A stretch of DNA of 64,000 nucleotides from assembly GCA_035192965.1 (NCBI GenBank), contig CP136571.1, forward strand, positions 2,066,501-2,130,500. The letters are read 5' to 3'. Numbering within the stretch: position 1 is the first letter of the stretch; each line of letters begins with the position of its first letter. The notes beneath the pieces were generated by a model. That model was not told the origin of the DNA and made no database searches. It saw only the letters and a list, made by a program, of their open reading frames with translations. The position numbers and the translations under genes were made by a program. This document shows, piece by piece, positions 18,605-27,739 of the stretch. Source of the stretch: Fuscovulum sp. (lineage in GTDB: Bacteria; Pseudomonadota; Alphaproteobacteria; Rhodobacterales; Rhodobacteraceae).

Positions 18605-19099
18605 ATGGCAAACATCGACTGGAACCGCGCAACCCGCTTTTTCCTGCTGCAGGATTTCTTCAAGGGGTTCGCCCTCGGCATGAAGTACTTCTTCGCGCCC
18701 AAGGCCACCTTGAACTATCCGCATGAAAAGGGCCCGCTTTCCCCCCGCTTCCGGGGTGAACACGCGCTGCGCCGTTATCCCAACGGCGAAGAGCGCTGCA
18801 TCGCCTGCAAACTGTGCGAGGCGATCTGCCCCGCGCAGGCCATCACCATCGACGCCGAACCGCGCGAGGATGGCAGCCGCCGCACCACCCGCTATGACAT
18901 CGACATGACGAAATGCATCTATTGCGGCTTCTGCCAAGAGGCCTGCCCGGTGGATGCCATCGTCGAAGGCCCGAACTTCGAGTTCAGCACCGAGACGCGG
19001 GAAGAGCTGTTCTACGACAAGGACAAGCTTTTGGAAAACGGCGCCCGCTGGGAAGCCGAGATTGCGCGCAATCTCGAAATCGACGCGCCGTATCGGTGA
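18605..19099 (+). CDS. nuoI: NADH-quinone oxidoreductase subunit I
   Basis: NuoI (TYKY) is an 8Fe ferredoxin carrying clusters N6a and N6b that pass electrons to N2. Both Cys motifs are intact: [17 protein letters not shown] and [17 protein letters not shown]. The amphipathic N-terminus ([19 protein letters not shown]) and the [17 protein letters not shown] segment are typical. At 164 residues it has the usual length. The next gene starts three bases after the stop. Confidence 0.98.
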   Translation: MANIDWNRATRFFLLQDFFKGFALGMKYFFAPKATLNYPHEKGPLSPRFRGEHALRRYPNGEERCIACKLCEAICPAQAITIDAEPREDGSRRTTRYDIDMTKCIYCGFCQEACPVDAIVEGPNFEFSTETREELFYDKDKLLENGARWEAEIARNLEIDAPYR

Positions 19100-19101
19100 C
19101 C

Positions 19102-19515
19102 ATGATGAATGACGCCTTCACCAAGATGATGCAGCAGATGATGGAGCAGGGCCAGGAAATGGTCCGCGCCTTCAATCCGGCTTTGGAAACCATGCAGGTG
19201 AAGGGGTTTGAAACCCTGTTTCCCACCATGTCCAAGGACATGATGGAAATGTGGTTTGGCAAGACCTTCAACCGCGAAGGTCTGGATGCAAAGACCCGCC
19301 TTCTTGTCACTATCGCCGCGCTTACCGTGCTGGGCGCGCAGGCGGAGCCGCAATTGAAACTGGCCGTGCGCCACGCGCTGGAAGCCGGCGCAACCCAACG
19401 CGAGATCGCCGAGGTGATCTGGCAGATGAGCATGTTCGGCGGCCTGCCCGCCATGCAAAAGGCGCTGGAGCTTGCCCAGTCTGTCTTTGCGGAAGTTGAG
19501 GAGAAAGACGCATGA
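19102..19515 (+). CDS. carboxymuconolactone decarboxylase (CMD/AhpD-like) family protein
   Basis: A 137-residue helical protein. After a Met-rich N-terminal region ([20 protein letters not shown]) comes a CMD-type domain: [39 protein letters not shown] and [15 protein letters not shown]. The CXXC pair of AhpD peroxidase-type members is absent, so thiol chemistry is unlikely and it may be a gamma-CMD-like protein of unknown reaction. It sits between nuoI and nuoJ, and its stop overlaps the nuoJ ATG. ATG 19105 is an alternative start. Confidence 0.8.
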   Translation: MMNDAFTKMMQQMMEQGQEMVRAFNPALETMQVKGFETLFPTMSKDMMEMWFGKTFNREGLDAKTRLLVTIAALTVLGAQAEPQLKLAVRHALEAGATQREIAEVIWQMSMFGGLPAMQKALELAQSVFAEVEEKDA

Positions 19516-20126
19516 CCGTCGCCGACTATGCCTTTTACGCCTTTGCCATCGTGGCAGTAACGGCCGGGCTTCTGGTCACCATCAGCCGCAACCCCGTGCA
19601 TTCGGTGCTGTGGCTCATCCTTGCCTTCCTGTCCTCGGCCGGGCTCTTCGTGCTGCTTGGCGCGGAATTCGTGGCGATGCTTCTGATCATCGTCTATGTC
19701 GGCGCGGTCGCGGTGCTGTTCCTGTTCGTGGTGATGATGCTGGATATCGACTTCGCCGAACTGAAGGGCGAGATGGCGAAATACATGCCGCTTGGCCTGT
19801 TGATCGGGGTGATCCTGCTGATGCAACTGACCCTTGGCGTCGGGGCATGGGTGCAGGCTGACGGCGCGCTGGGCTTGCGGCAGGCCGTGGCTCCGGATGC
19901 GGCGCAGGTGGAAAACACCAAGGCGCTGGGTCTGCTGATCTATGACAAATACATCTACTTGTTCCAGGCCTCGGGTCTTGTGCTGCTGGTCGCCATGATC
20001 GGCGCGATCCTGCTGACCTTGCGCCACCGCAAGGATGTGAAACGCCAGAACGTGCTGCAACAGATGTGGCGCGATCCGGCCAAGGCCATGGAACTGAAGG
20101 ACGTAAAGCCGGGGCAGGGGCTCTGA
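19512..20126 (+). CDS. nuoJ: NADH-quinone oxidoreductase subunit J
   Basis: NuoJ (ND6) is a five-helix membrane subunit at the base of the proton-transfer axis. The 204-residue protein contains [20 protein letters not shown] and the conserved [17 protein letters not shown] helix with its pi-bulge region, then the C-terminal helix [20 protein letters not shown]. The start overlaps the previous stop as ATGA. A 59-bp gap separates it from the following lipoprotein gene. Confidence 0.96.
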   Translation: MTVADYAFYAFAIVAVTAGLLVTISRNPVHSVLWLILAFLSSAGLFVLLGAEFVAMLLIIVYVGAVAVLFLFVVMMLDIDFAELKGEMAKYMPLGLLIGVILLMQLTLGVGAWVQADGALGLRQAVAPDAAQVENTKALGLLIYDKYIYLFQASGLVLLVAMIGAILLTLRHRKDVKRQNVLQQMWRDPAKAMELKDVKPGQGL

Positions 20127-20185
20127 ACCGGGGGCGAAGGCCCCGCCAAAGGAAAGAAGTGGCCAAAGGCCCAAGGGAACCGAAA

Positions 20186-20692
20186 ATGGTTGGACAGTGG
20201 ATGAATGGAACGGAAAAGGCGCGCCTCTGGGCGGCGGCCTTCGGCTGTGCCGCGCTCCTTGCGCTGTCGGGCTGTATTTCGGATGATCAGGCCGTCGATA
20301 TGGGCCTCGCCACCAAATGCGATGCCGATGGAGTGGTGGCCAAGCTGGGCGATCCAGCCGGCCGCTTCGTCACCCGCGCCAACAGCGAGGTCTGCAAAGG
20401 CCCCCGCCGCGACAGCTATACCGAGACGACGCTGGACATGATCGACTGCCGCAGCACCACGACGCTGCGCGCGGGTGTCACCCGCTCCAGCGCCGATCAG
20501 GCGCGCCGGGGGGCGGACTACAACAACACCACCGCCGTGGAACAGGCCCGCCTGCGCCTGCGTGTGGGGCTGACCGATCTTGCTGGCACCGAGGCCGCCC
20601 TGCGCGCGGCGGGCGTGCCGGTCACCCTGCTGCCCGGTCAGGGCGCGGAACATTGCACAACTCTGGCCGCCTCGGCGGCCCAAACGAACTGA
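20186..20692 (+). CDS. predicted lipoprotein between nuoJ and nuoK
   Basis: A 168-residue protein with a lipoprotein signal (RLWAAAFGCAALLALSGC, lipobox LSGC). The mature part has several cysteines (ATKCDADG, SEVCKGP, MIDCRST and a C-terminal EHCTTL) and a KLGDPAGRFVTRANSEVCKG stretch, but no family is recognised. ATG 20186 follows AAGGGAA; ATG 20201 would keep the same signal. The frame continues open upstream into nuoJ without homology. It is the third lipoprotein gene in the nuo string. Confidence 0.65.
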   Translation: MVGQWMNGTEKARLWAAAFGCAALLALSGCISDDQAVDMGLATKCDADGVVAKLGDPAGRFVTRANSEVCKGPRRDSYTETTLDMIDCRSTTTLRAGVTRSSADQARRGADYNNTTAVEQARLRLRVGLTDLAGTEAALRAAGVPVTLLPGQGAEHCTTLAASAAQTN

Positions 20693-20724
20693 TGGCGCAA
20701 CGCGCGCCTTGAGGGACAAAGACG

Positions 20725-21030
20725 ATGGTTGGACTTGAACATTACCTGGCAGTGGCCGCGACGCTGTTTGTCATCGGGATTTTCGGCATCTTCCTGAACC
20801 GGAAGAATGTCATCGTCATCCTGATGTCGATCGAGCTGATGCTGCTGGCCGTGAACATCAACCTCGTGGCGTTCTCGTCCTATCTGGGCGATCTGGTCGG
20901 GCAGGTCTTCACCATGTTCGTCCTGACCGTCGCCGCCGCCGAGGCCGCCATCGGCCTTGCCATCCTCGTCGTGTTCTTCCGCAACCGCGGAACGATCGAC
21001 GTGGAAGACGTCAACGTGATGAAGGGCTGA
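20725..21030 (+). CDS. nuoK: NADH-quinone oxidoreductase subunit K
   Basis: NuoK (ND4L) is a three-helix subunit with the conserved membrane glutamates of the proton path. These are visible in [20 protein letters not shown] and [15 protein letters not shown]. The 101-residue length is standard. It begins 32 bases after the lipoprotein gene, behind a GAGGGACAAAG ribosome site, and nuoL starts 5 bases after its stop. Confidence 0.98.
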   Translation: MVGLEHYLAVAATLFVIGIFGIFLNRKNVIVILMSIELMLLAVNINLVAFSSYLGDLVGQVFTMFVLTVAAAEAAIGLAILVVFFRNRGTIDVEDVNVMKG

Positions 21031-21035
21031 CCCGA

Positions 21036-23204
21036 ATGGCAACGATCATCCTCTTTGCGCCGCTGATCGGCGCGCTGATCTGCGGCTTCGGCTGGCGTTT
21101 CCTTGGTGAAAAGGCCGGGCAGATCATCACCACGGCGCTTGTGTTCCTTGCTGCCATCCTGTCCTGGGTCATCTTCCTGACGCATGACGGCGTGACCGAA
21201 CAGATCGTCCTGATGCGCTGGATCGAAAGCGGCACGCTGACCAGCGACTGGTCCATCCGGCTCGACCGGCTGACCGCCATCATGCTGGTTGTGATCAACT
21301 CTGTCTCGGCGCTCGTTCATCTCTACAGTTTTGGCTACATGGCGCATGATGACAACTGGCGCGATGATGAACCCTATCGCGCCCGGTTCTTTGCCTATCT
21401 GTCCTTCTTCACCTTCGCCATGCTCATGCTGGTGACATCGGATAACCTGATCCAGATGTTCTTCGGCTGGGAAGGGGTGGGGGTCGCCTCTTATCTGCTG
21501 ATCGGCTTCTACTACAAGAAACCTTCGGCCAATGCCGCCGCGATCAAGGCCTTTGTCGTCAACCGCGTGGGCGATTTCGGCTTTGCGCTGGGTATCTTTG
21601 CACTCTACTTCCTGACCGACTCCGTCAGTTTTGACGTGATCTTCGCCAAGGTGCCGGAACTGGCGGAAACCAATCTCACCTTCCTTTGGGGGGAATGGAA
21701 CGCGGCCAACCTGATCGGCGTCCTGCTGTTCATCGGCGCGATGGGCAAATCGGCGCAGCTGATCCTGCACACCTGGCTGCCGGACGCGATGGAGGGGCCG
21801 ACGCCCGTTTCCGCCCTGATCCACGCGGCAACGATGGTGACGGCGGGTGTCTTCCTCGTCTGCCGCATGTCGCCGCTGTATGAATATGCGCCGGACGCGT
21901 CGACCTTTATCACCGTGTTGGGCGCAACCACCGCCTTCTTCGCCGCGACTGTCGGTCTGGTGCAGAACGACATCAAGCGCGTGATCGCCTATTCTACCTG
22001 CTCGCAGCTTGGTTACATGTTCGTGGCCGCAGGTGTTGGCGTCTATTCGGTCGCCATGTTCCACCTGTTCACCCATGCCTTCTTCAAGGCGATGCTGTTC
22101 CTTGGCGCAGGGTCGGTGATCCACGCCACACATCACGAACAGGACCTGCGCAACTATGGTGGGCTGCGGAAGAAGATACCCTTCACTTTCTGGGCGATGA
22201 TGATCGGCACGTTGGCCATCACCGGCGTGGGCATCCCGCTGACGCATTATGGCTTTGCGGGTTTCCTGTCCAAGGACGCGGTGATCGAATCCGCCTACGT
22301 CGGCAGCGACTATGCCTTCTGGCTTCTGGTGGCGGCGGCGGGGATGACCAGCTTCTATTCCTGGCGCCTGATGTTCATGACGTTCTATGGCGAAAGCCGC
22401 GCGCATAGCCACGGCCACGGCCATGGCGCCCACGGCCATGACGACGATCACCACCACGAACCGCATGAAAGCCCCACCGTCATGCTCATCCCGCTGGGTG
22501 TGCTGGCGCTCGGCGCGGTGTTCTCGGGGATGATCTGGTACAACGTCTTCTTCGGCGAAGAGGCCAAGGTCCGCGCCTGGTTCGGCCTGCCAGTTGCGGA
22601 ACATTCCGCCACCACGGACGAAGCACATAGCGAAGCCGCAGCAGACGAATCCCACAGCGCGGACACGGCGACGACCGAAGGCGCAGCCGAAGATCATGCC
22701 GAGACTGAAGGCGAACACGGCGAGGCGCATGCCTTCCCGCAGCCGCTGCCGGGGCAGGGGGCCATCTTCATCGGCCCCGATAACGATGTGCTCCATGAGG
22801 CGCATCTGGTGCCGAAATGGGTAAAGGTATCGCCCTTCGTCGCCATGGTGTTGGGCTTCCTCTTGGCGTTCCAGTTCTACATCCGCCGCCCCGACCTGCC
22901 CGGCAAACTCGCCGAACAGCAGCGCCCGCTTTACCTGTTCCTCCTGAACAAGTGGTATTTCGATGAGCTGTATGACTGGGTCTTCGTGCGCCCCGCGAAA
23001 TGGCTGGGTGGCTTCCTCTGGAAAAAGGGGGATGGCACGGTCATCGACGGCACGATCAACGGCATCGCCATGGGGATCATCCCCTTCTTCACCCGGCTCG
23101 CGTCCCGCGCACAGTCCGGCTACCTGTTCCACTACGCCTTTGCCATGGTTCTGGGCATCGCCGCTCTGATCACCTGGATGACGCTCTTGGGGGGCGCGAA
23201 CTGA
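21036..23204 (+). CDS. nuoL: NADH-quinone oxidoreductase subunit L with His-rich loop
   Basis: NuoL (ND5) is the distal antiporter-like proton-pumping subunit with the long lateral helix. The 722-residue protein has conserved [39 protein letters not shown] (key Lys/His region) and [20 protein letters not shown]. Between membrane helices near residues 456-478 is a run rich in His and Gly ([19 protein letters not shown]). A second Ala/Glu/His-rich acidic insert spans about residues 525-570. Both are loops, not core helices. nuoM starts one base after the stop. Confidence 0.98.
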   Translation: MATIILFAPLIGALICGFGWRFLGEKAGQIITTALVFLAAILSWVIFLTHDGVTEQIVLMRWIESGTLTSDWSIRLDRLTAIMLVVINSVSALVHLYSFGYMAHDDNWRDDEPYRARFFAYLSFFTFAMLMLVTSDNLIQMFFGWEGVGVASYLLIGFYYKKPSANAAAIKAFVVNRVGDFGFALGIFALYFLTDSVSFDVIFAKVPELAETNLTFLWGEWNAANLIGVLLFIGAMGKSAQLILHTWLPDAMEGPTPVSALIHAATMVTAGVFLVCRMSPLYEYAPDASTFITVLGATTAFFAATVGLVQNDIKRVIAYSTCSQLGYMFVAAGVGVYSVAMFHLFTHAFFKAMLFLGAGSVIHATHHEQDLRNYGGLRKKIPFTFWAMMIGTLAITGVGIPLTHYGFAGFLSKDAVIESAYVGSDYAFWLLVAAAGMTSFYSWRLMFMTFYGESRAHSHGHGHGAHGHDDDHHHEPHESPTVMLIPLGVLALGAVFSGMIWYNVFFGEEAKVRAWFGLPVAEHSATTDEAHSEAAADESHSADTATTEGAAEDHAETEGEHGEAHAFPQPLPGQGAIFIGPDNDVLHEAHLVPKWVKVSPFVAMVLGFLLAFQFYIRRPDLPGKLAEQQRPLYLFLLNKWYFDELYDWVFVRPAKWLGGFLWKKGDGTVIDGTINGIAMGIIPFFTRLASRAQSGYLFHYAFAMVLGIAALITWMTLLGGAN

Positions 23205-23205
23205 T

Positions 23206-24747
23206 ATGGATAACCTGCTCTCCATCATCACCTTCATCCCGGCGGTTGCGGCTGGCATCCTTGCACTGTTCCTGCGCGGCGATGATCCGGCGGCACAGCG
23301 CAATGCCAAATGGCTGGCGCTGCTGGCGACCACGGCCACCTTCCTTGTGTCGCTTTTCGTGCTGTTCGGCTTCGATCCGCAGGACACCGGCTTTCAGTTC
23401 GTCGAAGAATACGACTGGATCCTTGGCCTGAAGTACAAGATGGGCGTCGACGGGATTTCCGTCCTGTTCGTGATGCTGACCACCTTCCTGATGCCGCTGA
23501 CCATCGCCTCCTGCTGGGATGTGCAGACCCGCGTCAAGGAATACATGATCGCCTTCCTGATGCTGGAAACGCTGATGCTGGGCGTGTTCTGCGCGTTGGA
23601 TCTGGTGCTGTTCTACCTGTTCTTCGAGGCAGGGCTGATCCCGATGTTCCTGATCATCGGTATCTGGGGCGGCAAGGAACGCATCTATGCAGCCTTCAAG
23701 TTCTTCCTCTACACCTTCCTCGGCTCGGTGTTGATGCTGGTCGCGATGATCGCGATGTACATGGATGCGGGCACCACCGACATCCCGTCGCTGCTGCTGC
23801 ACAACTTCGGGTCGGAAGACATGCAGGTGCTGGGCATCCACGTCGTGGGTGGCCTGCAGACGCTGCTTTGGCTTGCGTTCTTCGCGTCCTTCGCGGTGAA
23901 GATGCCGATGTGGCCGGTGCATACCTGGCTGCCCGATGCCCACGTGCAGGCCCCCACTGCGGGGTCGGTCGTGCTGGCCGCGATCCTGCTGAAGATGGGC
24001 GGCTACGGCTTCCTGCGCTTCAGCCTGCCGATGTTCCCGGTGGCATCCGATCTGCTCGCGCCCCTTGTGTTGTGGATGTCGGCCATCGCCATCGTCTACA
24101 CGTCGCTGGTGGCCCTCGCGCAGCAGGATATGAAGAAGCTGATTGCCTATTCGTCAGTCGCGCACATGGGTTACGTCACCATGGGCATCTTCGCCGCCAA
24201 CCAGCAGGGCATCGACGGCGCGATCTTCCAGATGATCAGCCACGGCTTCATCTCCGGCGCGCTGTTCCTCTGTGTGGGCGTGATCTATGACCGGATGCAC
24301 ACCCGCGAGATTGATGCCTATGGCGGCCTTGTGAACCGGATGCCGGCCTATGCGCTGATCTTCATGTTCTTCACTATGGCCAATGTGGGTCTGCCCGGCA
24401 CTTCGGGCTTCATCGGGGAATTCCTCACCCTGATGGGCGTGTTCCAGGTCAACACCTGGGTTGCCGCCGTGGCCACCACAGGGGTGATCCTGTCGGCCGC
24501 CTACGCGCTCTGGCTCTATCGCCGGGTGGTGATGGGCGATCTGATCAAAGAGGCGCTCAAGTCGATCACCGACATGACCCGCCGCGAAAAGGCGATCTTC
24601 GCGCCGCTCGTGGTGATGACGCTGCTCTTGGGCATCTACCCGGCGCTGGTCACCGATATCATCGGCCCCTCGGTCGAGGCGCTGGTCACCGACTATCAGG
24701 CTGCGATCCCCGCCGAAGCGGGCGACACGCAGCTTGCGAATAACTGA
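23206..24747 (+). CDS. nuoM: NADH-quinone oxidoreductase subunit M
   Basis: NuoM (ND4) is the middle antiporter-like proton pump. The 513-residue protein has [39 protein letters not shown] with the helix-5 Glu, [19 protein letters not shown], and [18 protein letters not shown]. It has about 14 membrane helices. It directly follows nuoL, with 13 bases to nuoN. Confidence 0.98.
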   Translation: MDNLLSIITFIPAVAAGILALFLRGDDPAAQRNAKWLALLATTATFLVSLFVLFGFDPQDTGFQFVEEYDWILGLKYKMGVDGISVLFVMLTTFLMPLTIASCWDVQTRVKEYMIAFLMLETLMLGVFCALDLVLFYLFFEAGLIPMFLIIGIWGGKERIYAAFKFFLYTFLGSVLMLVAMIAMYMDAGTTDIPSLLLHNFGSEDMQVLGIHVVGGLQTLLWLAFFASFAVKMPMWPVHTWLPDAHVQAPTAGSVVLAAILLKMGGYGFLRFSLPMFPVASDLLAPLVLWMSAIAIVYTSLVALAQQDMKKLIAYSSVAHMGYVTMGIFAANQQGIDGAIFQMISHGFISGALFLCVGVIYDRMHTREIDAYGGLVNRMPAYALIFMFFTMANVGLPGTSGFIGEFLTLMGVFQVNTWVAAVATTGVILSAAYALWLYRRVVMGDLIKEALKSITDMTRREKAIFAPLVVMTLLLGIYPALVTDIIGPSVEALVTDYQAAIPAEAGDTQLANN

Positions 24748-24760
24748 AGGGACGCGTCAG

Positions 24761-26197
24761 ATGACCCCGCAAGATTTCTCCACCGTCCTGCCCGAGGTCG
24801 TGCTTGCCCTCTTTGCCATGGGCGCGCTGATGTTCGGCGTCTATACCAGCAAGGACAAGGTCGCCCCCCTTATCAGCTGGGCCACGGCAGGCCTGTTCCT
24901 TGCACTGGCGCTCTGGATCGGAGTGGGCGGTGAAGGCGAACGCGCGGCCTTTGGCGGCATGTTCATCGACGATCCGTTTGCGCGCTTTGCCAAGGTGATG
25001 ATCCTCGTCTCCGCCGCCGCCGTTTTGATCATGTCGCAGGATTATATGATCCGCCGCGATCTGCTGCGTTTCGAATATCCCATCCTGCTGGCCCTTGCCG
25101 TGGTCGGCATGATGATGATGGTCTCGGCAGGCGATCTGATGGCGCTTTATCTGGGCCTCGAACTGCAATCGCTGGCGCTTTATGTCGTCGCCGCCATCCG
25201 CCGCGACAGCGTGAAATCCACCGAAGCAGGTCTGAAATACTTCGTCCTCGGTGCGCTGTCCTCGGGCATCCTGCTCTATGGCGCGTCACTGACCTATGGT
25301 TTTGCAGGCACCACGCTGTTCTCGGGTATCCTGTCCACGCTGGAAGAAGGCGCACCGCTGGGGCTGCTGTTCGGTCTGGTGTTCATGCTGGCGGGTCTGG
25401 CCTTCAAGGTCTCGGCCGCGCCTTTCCACATGTGGACGCCGGACGTGTACGAGGGTGCGCCTACCCCGGTGACCGCCTTCTTCGCGACCGCTCCCAAAGT
25501 TGCCGCCATGGCACTGCTGGCGCGGCTCACATGGGATGCCTTCGGCACCATCCCCGGCGATTGGGCGCAGGTTCTCGCGGCCTTCGCCGTGATCTCCATG
25601 TTCCTTGGGGCCGTGGCCGCCATCGGCCAGCGCGATATCAAACGTCTGATGGCCTATTCCTCCATCGCCCATATGGGCTATGCGCTGGTGGGCCTAGCTG
25701 CAGGCACGGCCGAAGGCGTGCAGGCCATGCTCATCTATATGGCGATCTACGTCACCATGAACGTCGGCACCTTCGCCTTCATCCTGTCGATGGAGAAAGA
25801 CGGCCGCCCCGTCACCAGCATCGACAGCCTGAACAGCTTTGCCAAGAAAGAACCGCTCAAGGCGTTGGCCATGCTGGTTCTGATGTTCAGCCTTGCAGGC
25901 GTGCCGCCGATGGTGGGCTTCTTCGGCAAGTTCTACGTGCTGAAGGCCGCGGTCGATGCAGATATGGCCTGGCTGGCGCTGGCGGGTGCGGTGGCGTCGG
26001 TCATCGGGGCCTTCTACTACCTGCGCATCGTGTTCTTCATGTATTTCGGCAAAGAAAATGACGGCATGGAATCCCGCATGGCCCCCGCACAATGGGCAAT
26101 GCTGGTGGCCGTGGCGGTGATCATGGTGGCCGGGATCGTGAACCTGTTCGGCATCGAACCCGCAGCCGCCATCGCGGCGGAAGCCCTTGTCCGGTAA
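24761..26197 (+). CDS. nuoN: NADH-quinone oxidoreductase subunit N
   Basis: NuoN (ND2) is the third antiporter-like subunit, next to NuoK/NuoJ. The 478-residue protein contains [40 protein letters not shown] and [21 protein letters not shown] choose ATG 24761, preceded by GAAGGGA; an upstream in-frame ATG at 24734 overlaps nuoM. The 3' end overlaps birA by 11 bases. Confidence 0.98.
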   Translation: MTPQDFSTVLPEVVLALFAMGALMFGVYTSKDKVAPLISWATAGLFLALALWIGVGGEGERAAFGGMFIDDPFARFAKVMILVSAAAVLIMSQDYMIRRDLLRFEYPILLALAVVGMMMMVSAGDLMALYLGLELQSLALYVVAAIRRDSVKSTEAGLKYFVLGALSSGILLYGASLTYGFAGTTLFSGILSTLEEGAPLGLLFGLVFMLAGLAFKVSAAPFHMWTPDVYEGAPTPVTAFFATAPKVAAMALLARLTWDAFGTIPGDWAQVLAAFAVISMFLGAVAAIGQRDIKRLMAYSSIAHMGYALVGLAAGTAEGVQAMLIYMAIYVTMNVGTFAFILSMEKDGRPVTSIDSLNSFAKKEPLKALAMLVLMFSLAGVPPMVGFFGKFYVLKAAVDADMAWLALAGAVASVIGAFYYLRIVFFMYFGKENDGMESRMAPAQWAMLVAVAVIMVAGIVNLFGIEPAAAIAAEALVR

Positions 26198-26945
26198 CGC
26201 CCCCTGGCCCGAGGGGGTGGGTCGCCAGCTCCTCGACACGGTCGACAGCACCAATGCCCATGCCTTCCGCATGGCCCCGCACCAGCCGGGGCCGTGCTGG
26301 TTTCTGGCGGGTGAACAGACCGCAGGCCGTGGCCGCCGCGCCCGCGCTTGGGCAAGTCCGCGCGGGAACTTCCATGGCACGCTGCTGCTGCACCCGGCCG
26401 AACCCGCCGCCACCGTCGCCCTGCGCTCCTTCGCTGCCGCCTTGGCGCTGCGCGATGCGTTTGTTTCGCTGACAGGCCTGCCGCAAGCGTTCCAGCTGAA
26501 ATGGCCCAATGACGTGCTGCTGAACGGCGGCAAGGTGGCGGGCATCCTGCTGGAAAGCGCGGGCGCGGGGCAGGGGGTGGCACAGCTTGCCATCGGGATC
26601 GGCGTCAACCTCATTGCCTCCCCCGACGCCGCACAGGTGGAACCCGGCGCGCTTCCACCCGTTTCACTGCTGGCCGAAACTGGCCTGCGCGTCACGCCAG
26701 AAGCGTTCCTGAATGCCCTCGCCCCCGCCTATGCTGCATGGGAACAAACCTTCACACAACACGGCTTCGCCCCCCTGCGTCGCGCATGGCTGGATCATGC
26801 CGCACGTCTGGGTGAGCCAATCCGCGCCCGGACAGGGACGGAAACCCGTGACGGCATCTTCGACAGCATAGATGAGACCGGCGCACTGATCCTGCGCCAA
26901 TCCCACGGCTCCGTCGCCATTCCGGCGGCGGAAGTGTTCTTCTGA
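26187..26945 (+). CDS. birA: biotin--[acetyl-CoA-carboxylase] ligase
   Basis: BirA activates biotin with ATP and attaches it to the carrier protein of biotin-dependent carboxylases. The 252-residue protein is a class I ligase without the N-terminal DNA-binding domain, so it is not a repressor. The biotin loop is [19 protein letters not shown]. The substrate and ATP sites include [20 protein letters not shown] and IGIGVNL. A TTG at 26187 inside nuoN is the likely start, because the sequence [12 protein letters not shown] is needed and no ATG precedes it. Confidence 0.93.
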   Translation: MSGNAPWPEGVGRQLLDTVDSTNAHAFRMAPHQPGPCWFLAGEQTAGRGRRARAWASPRGNFHGTLLLHPAEPAATVALRSFAAALALRDAFVSLTGLPQAFQLKWPNDVLLNGGKVAGILLESAGAGQGVAQLAIGIGVNLIASPDAAQVEPGALPPVSLLAETGLRVTPEAFLNALAPAYAAWEQTFTQHGFAPLRRAWLDHAARLGEPIRARTGTETRDGIFDSIDETGALILRQSHGSVAIPAAEVFF

Positions 26946-26959
26946 CAACGGGGGAAACC

Positions 26960-27739
26960 ATGCTCCTCGCCATCGATTGCGGCAATACCAACACCGTCGT
27001 CTCCATCTGGGACGGCGCGCGCTTCATCGCCACATGGCGCATCGCCACCGATCACAAACGCACGGCCGATGAATACTTCGTCTGGCTGTCCTCGCTGATG
27101 ATGCTGACCAAAACCGAAGCCACCATCGACAGCGCCATCATCTCTTCCACCGTGCCGCGCGTGGTGTTCAACCTGCGCGTCCTATGCAACCGCTATTTCG
27201 ACTGCCGCCCGCTGGTTGTGGGCAAACCCGAATGCCGCCTTCCCGTCAGCCCCCGCGTTGATCTGGGCACCACCGTAGGCCCTGACCGGCTGGTCAACAC
27301 TGTGGGTGCGCATGACCGCCATGGCGGCGATCTGATCGTCGTCGATTTCGGCACCGCCACCACCTTTGACGTCGTGGATCTGGACGGCGCCTATATCGGC
27401 GGCGTTATCGCCCCCGGCGTGAACCTCTCGCTCGAGGCGTTGCACATGGCCGCCGCCGCCCTGCCGCATGTCGACATCAGCCGCCCCATCCGCGCCATAG
27501 GAACGAATACGGTGGCCTGCATGCAATCTGGCGTATACTGGGGCTATATCGGCCTGGTCGAAGGCATCGTGCGCGAAGTGCGCAAGGAACGCGACCGCCC
27601 GATGAAGGTTATCGCGACCGGGGGCCTCGCCTCCCTGTTCGCGCAGGATACTGAACTATTTGACAGCGTCGAAGATGACCTGACCATGCATGGCCTGATG
27701 CTCATCGACCGTTACAACAAGGAAATGGAAACCGCATGA
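26960..27739 (+). CDS. coaX: type III pantothenate kinase
   Basis: CoaX phosphorylates pantothenate in the first step of coenzyme A synthesis. The 259-residue actin-like (ASKHA) protein starts with the phosphate loop LLAIDCGNTNTVVSIWDG. It has GPDRLVNTVGAHD, VVDFGTATTFDVV with the catalytic Asp, IGGVIAPGVNLSLEAL and a second phosphate motif VIATGGLASLF. It starts 14 bases after birA and overlaps the RNase J gene as ATGA. The birA-coaX-rnj order after nuoN is common in Rhodobacterales. Confidence 0.96.
   Translation: MLLAIDCGNTNTVVSIWDGARFIATWRIATDHKRTADEYFVWLSSLMMLTKTEATIDSAIISSTVPRVVFNLRVLCNRYFDCRPLVVGKPECRLPVSPRVDLGTTVGPDRLVNTVGAHDRHGGDLIVVDFGTATTFDVVDLDGAYIGGVIAPGVNLSLEALHMAAAALPHVDISRPIRAIGTNTVACMQSGVYWGYIGLVEGIVREVRKERDRPMKVIATGGLASLFAQDTELFDSVEDDLTMHGLMLIDRYNKEMETA

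Noticed and set aside
22402..22467. His-codon run in nuoL considered as a microsatellite or frameshift scar
   Set aside because: The frame continues into normal membrane helices on both sides, so it is a real coding insertion.
20880..23387. 835-residue minus-strand open frame opposite nuoK-nuoL-nuoM
   Set aside because: It is a shadow of the nuo genes, rich in Arg, His and Gln, with no ribosome site or domain.
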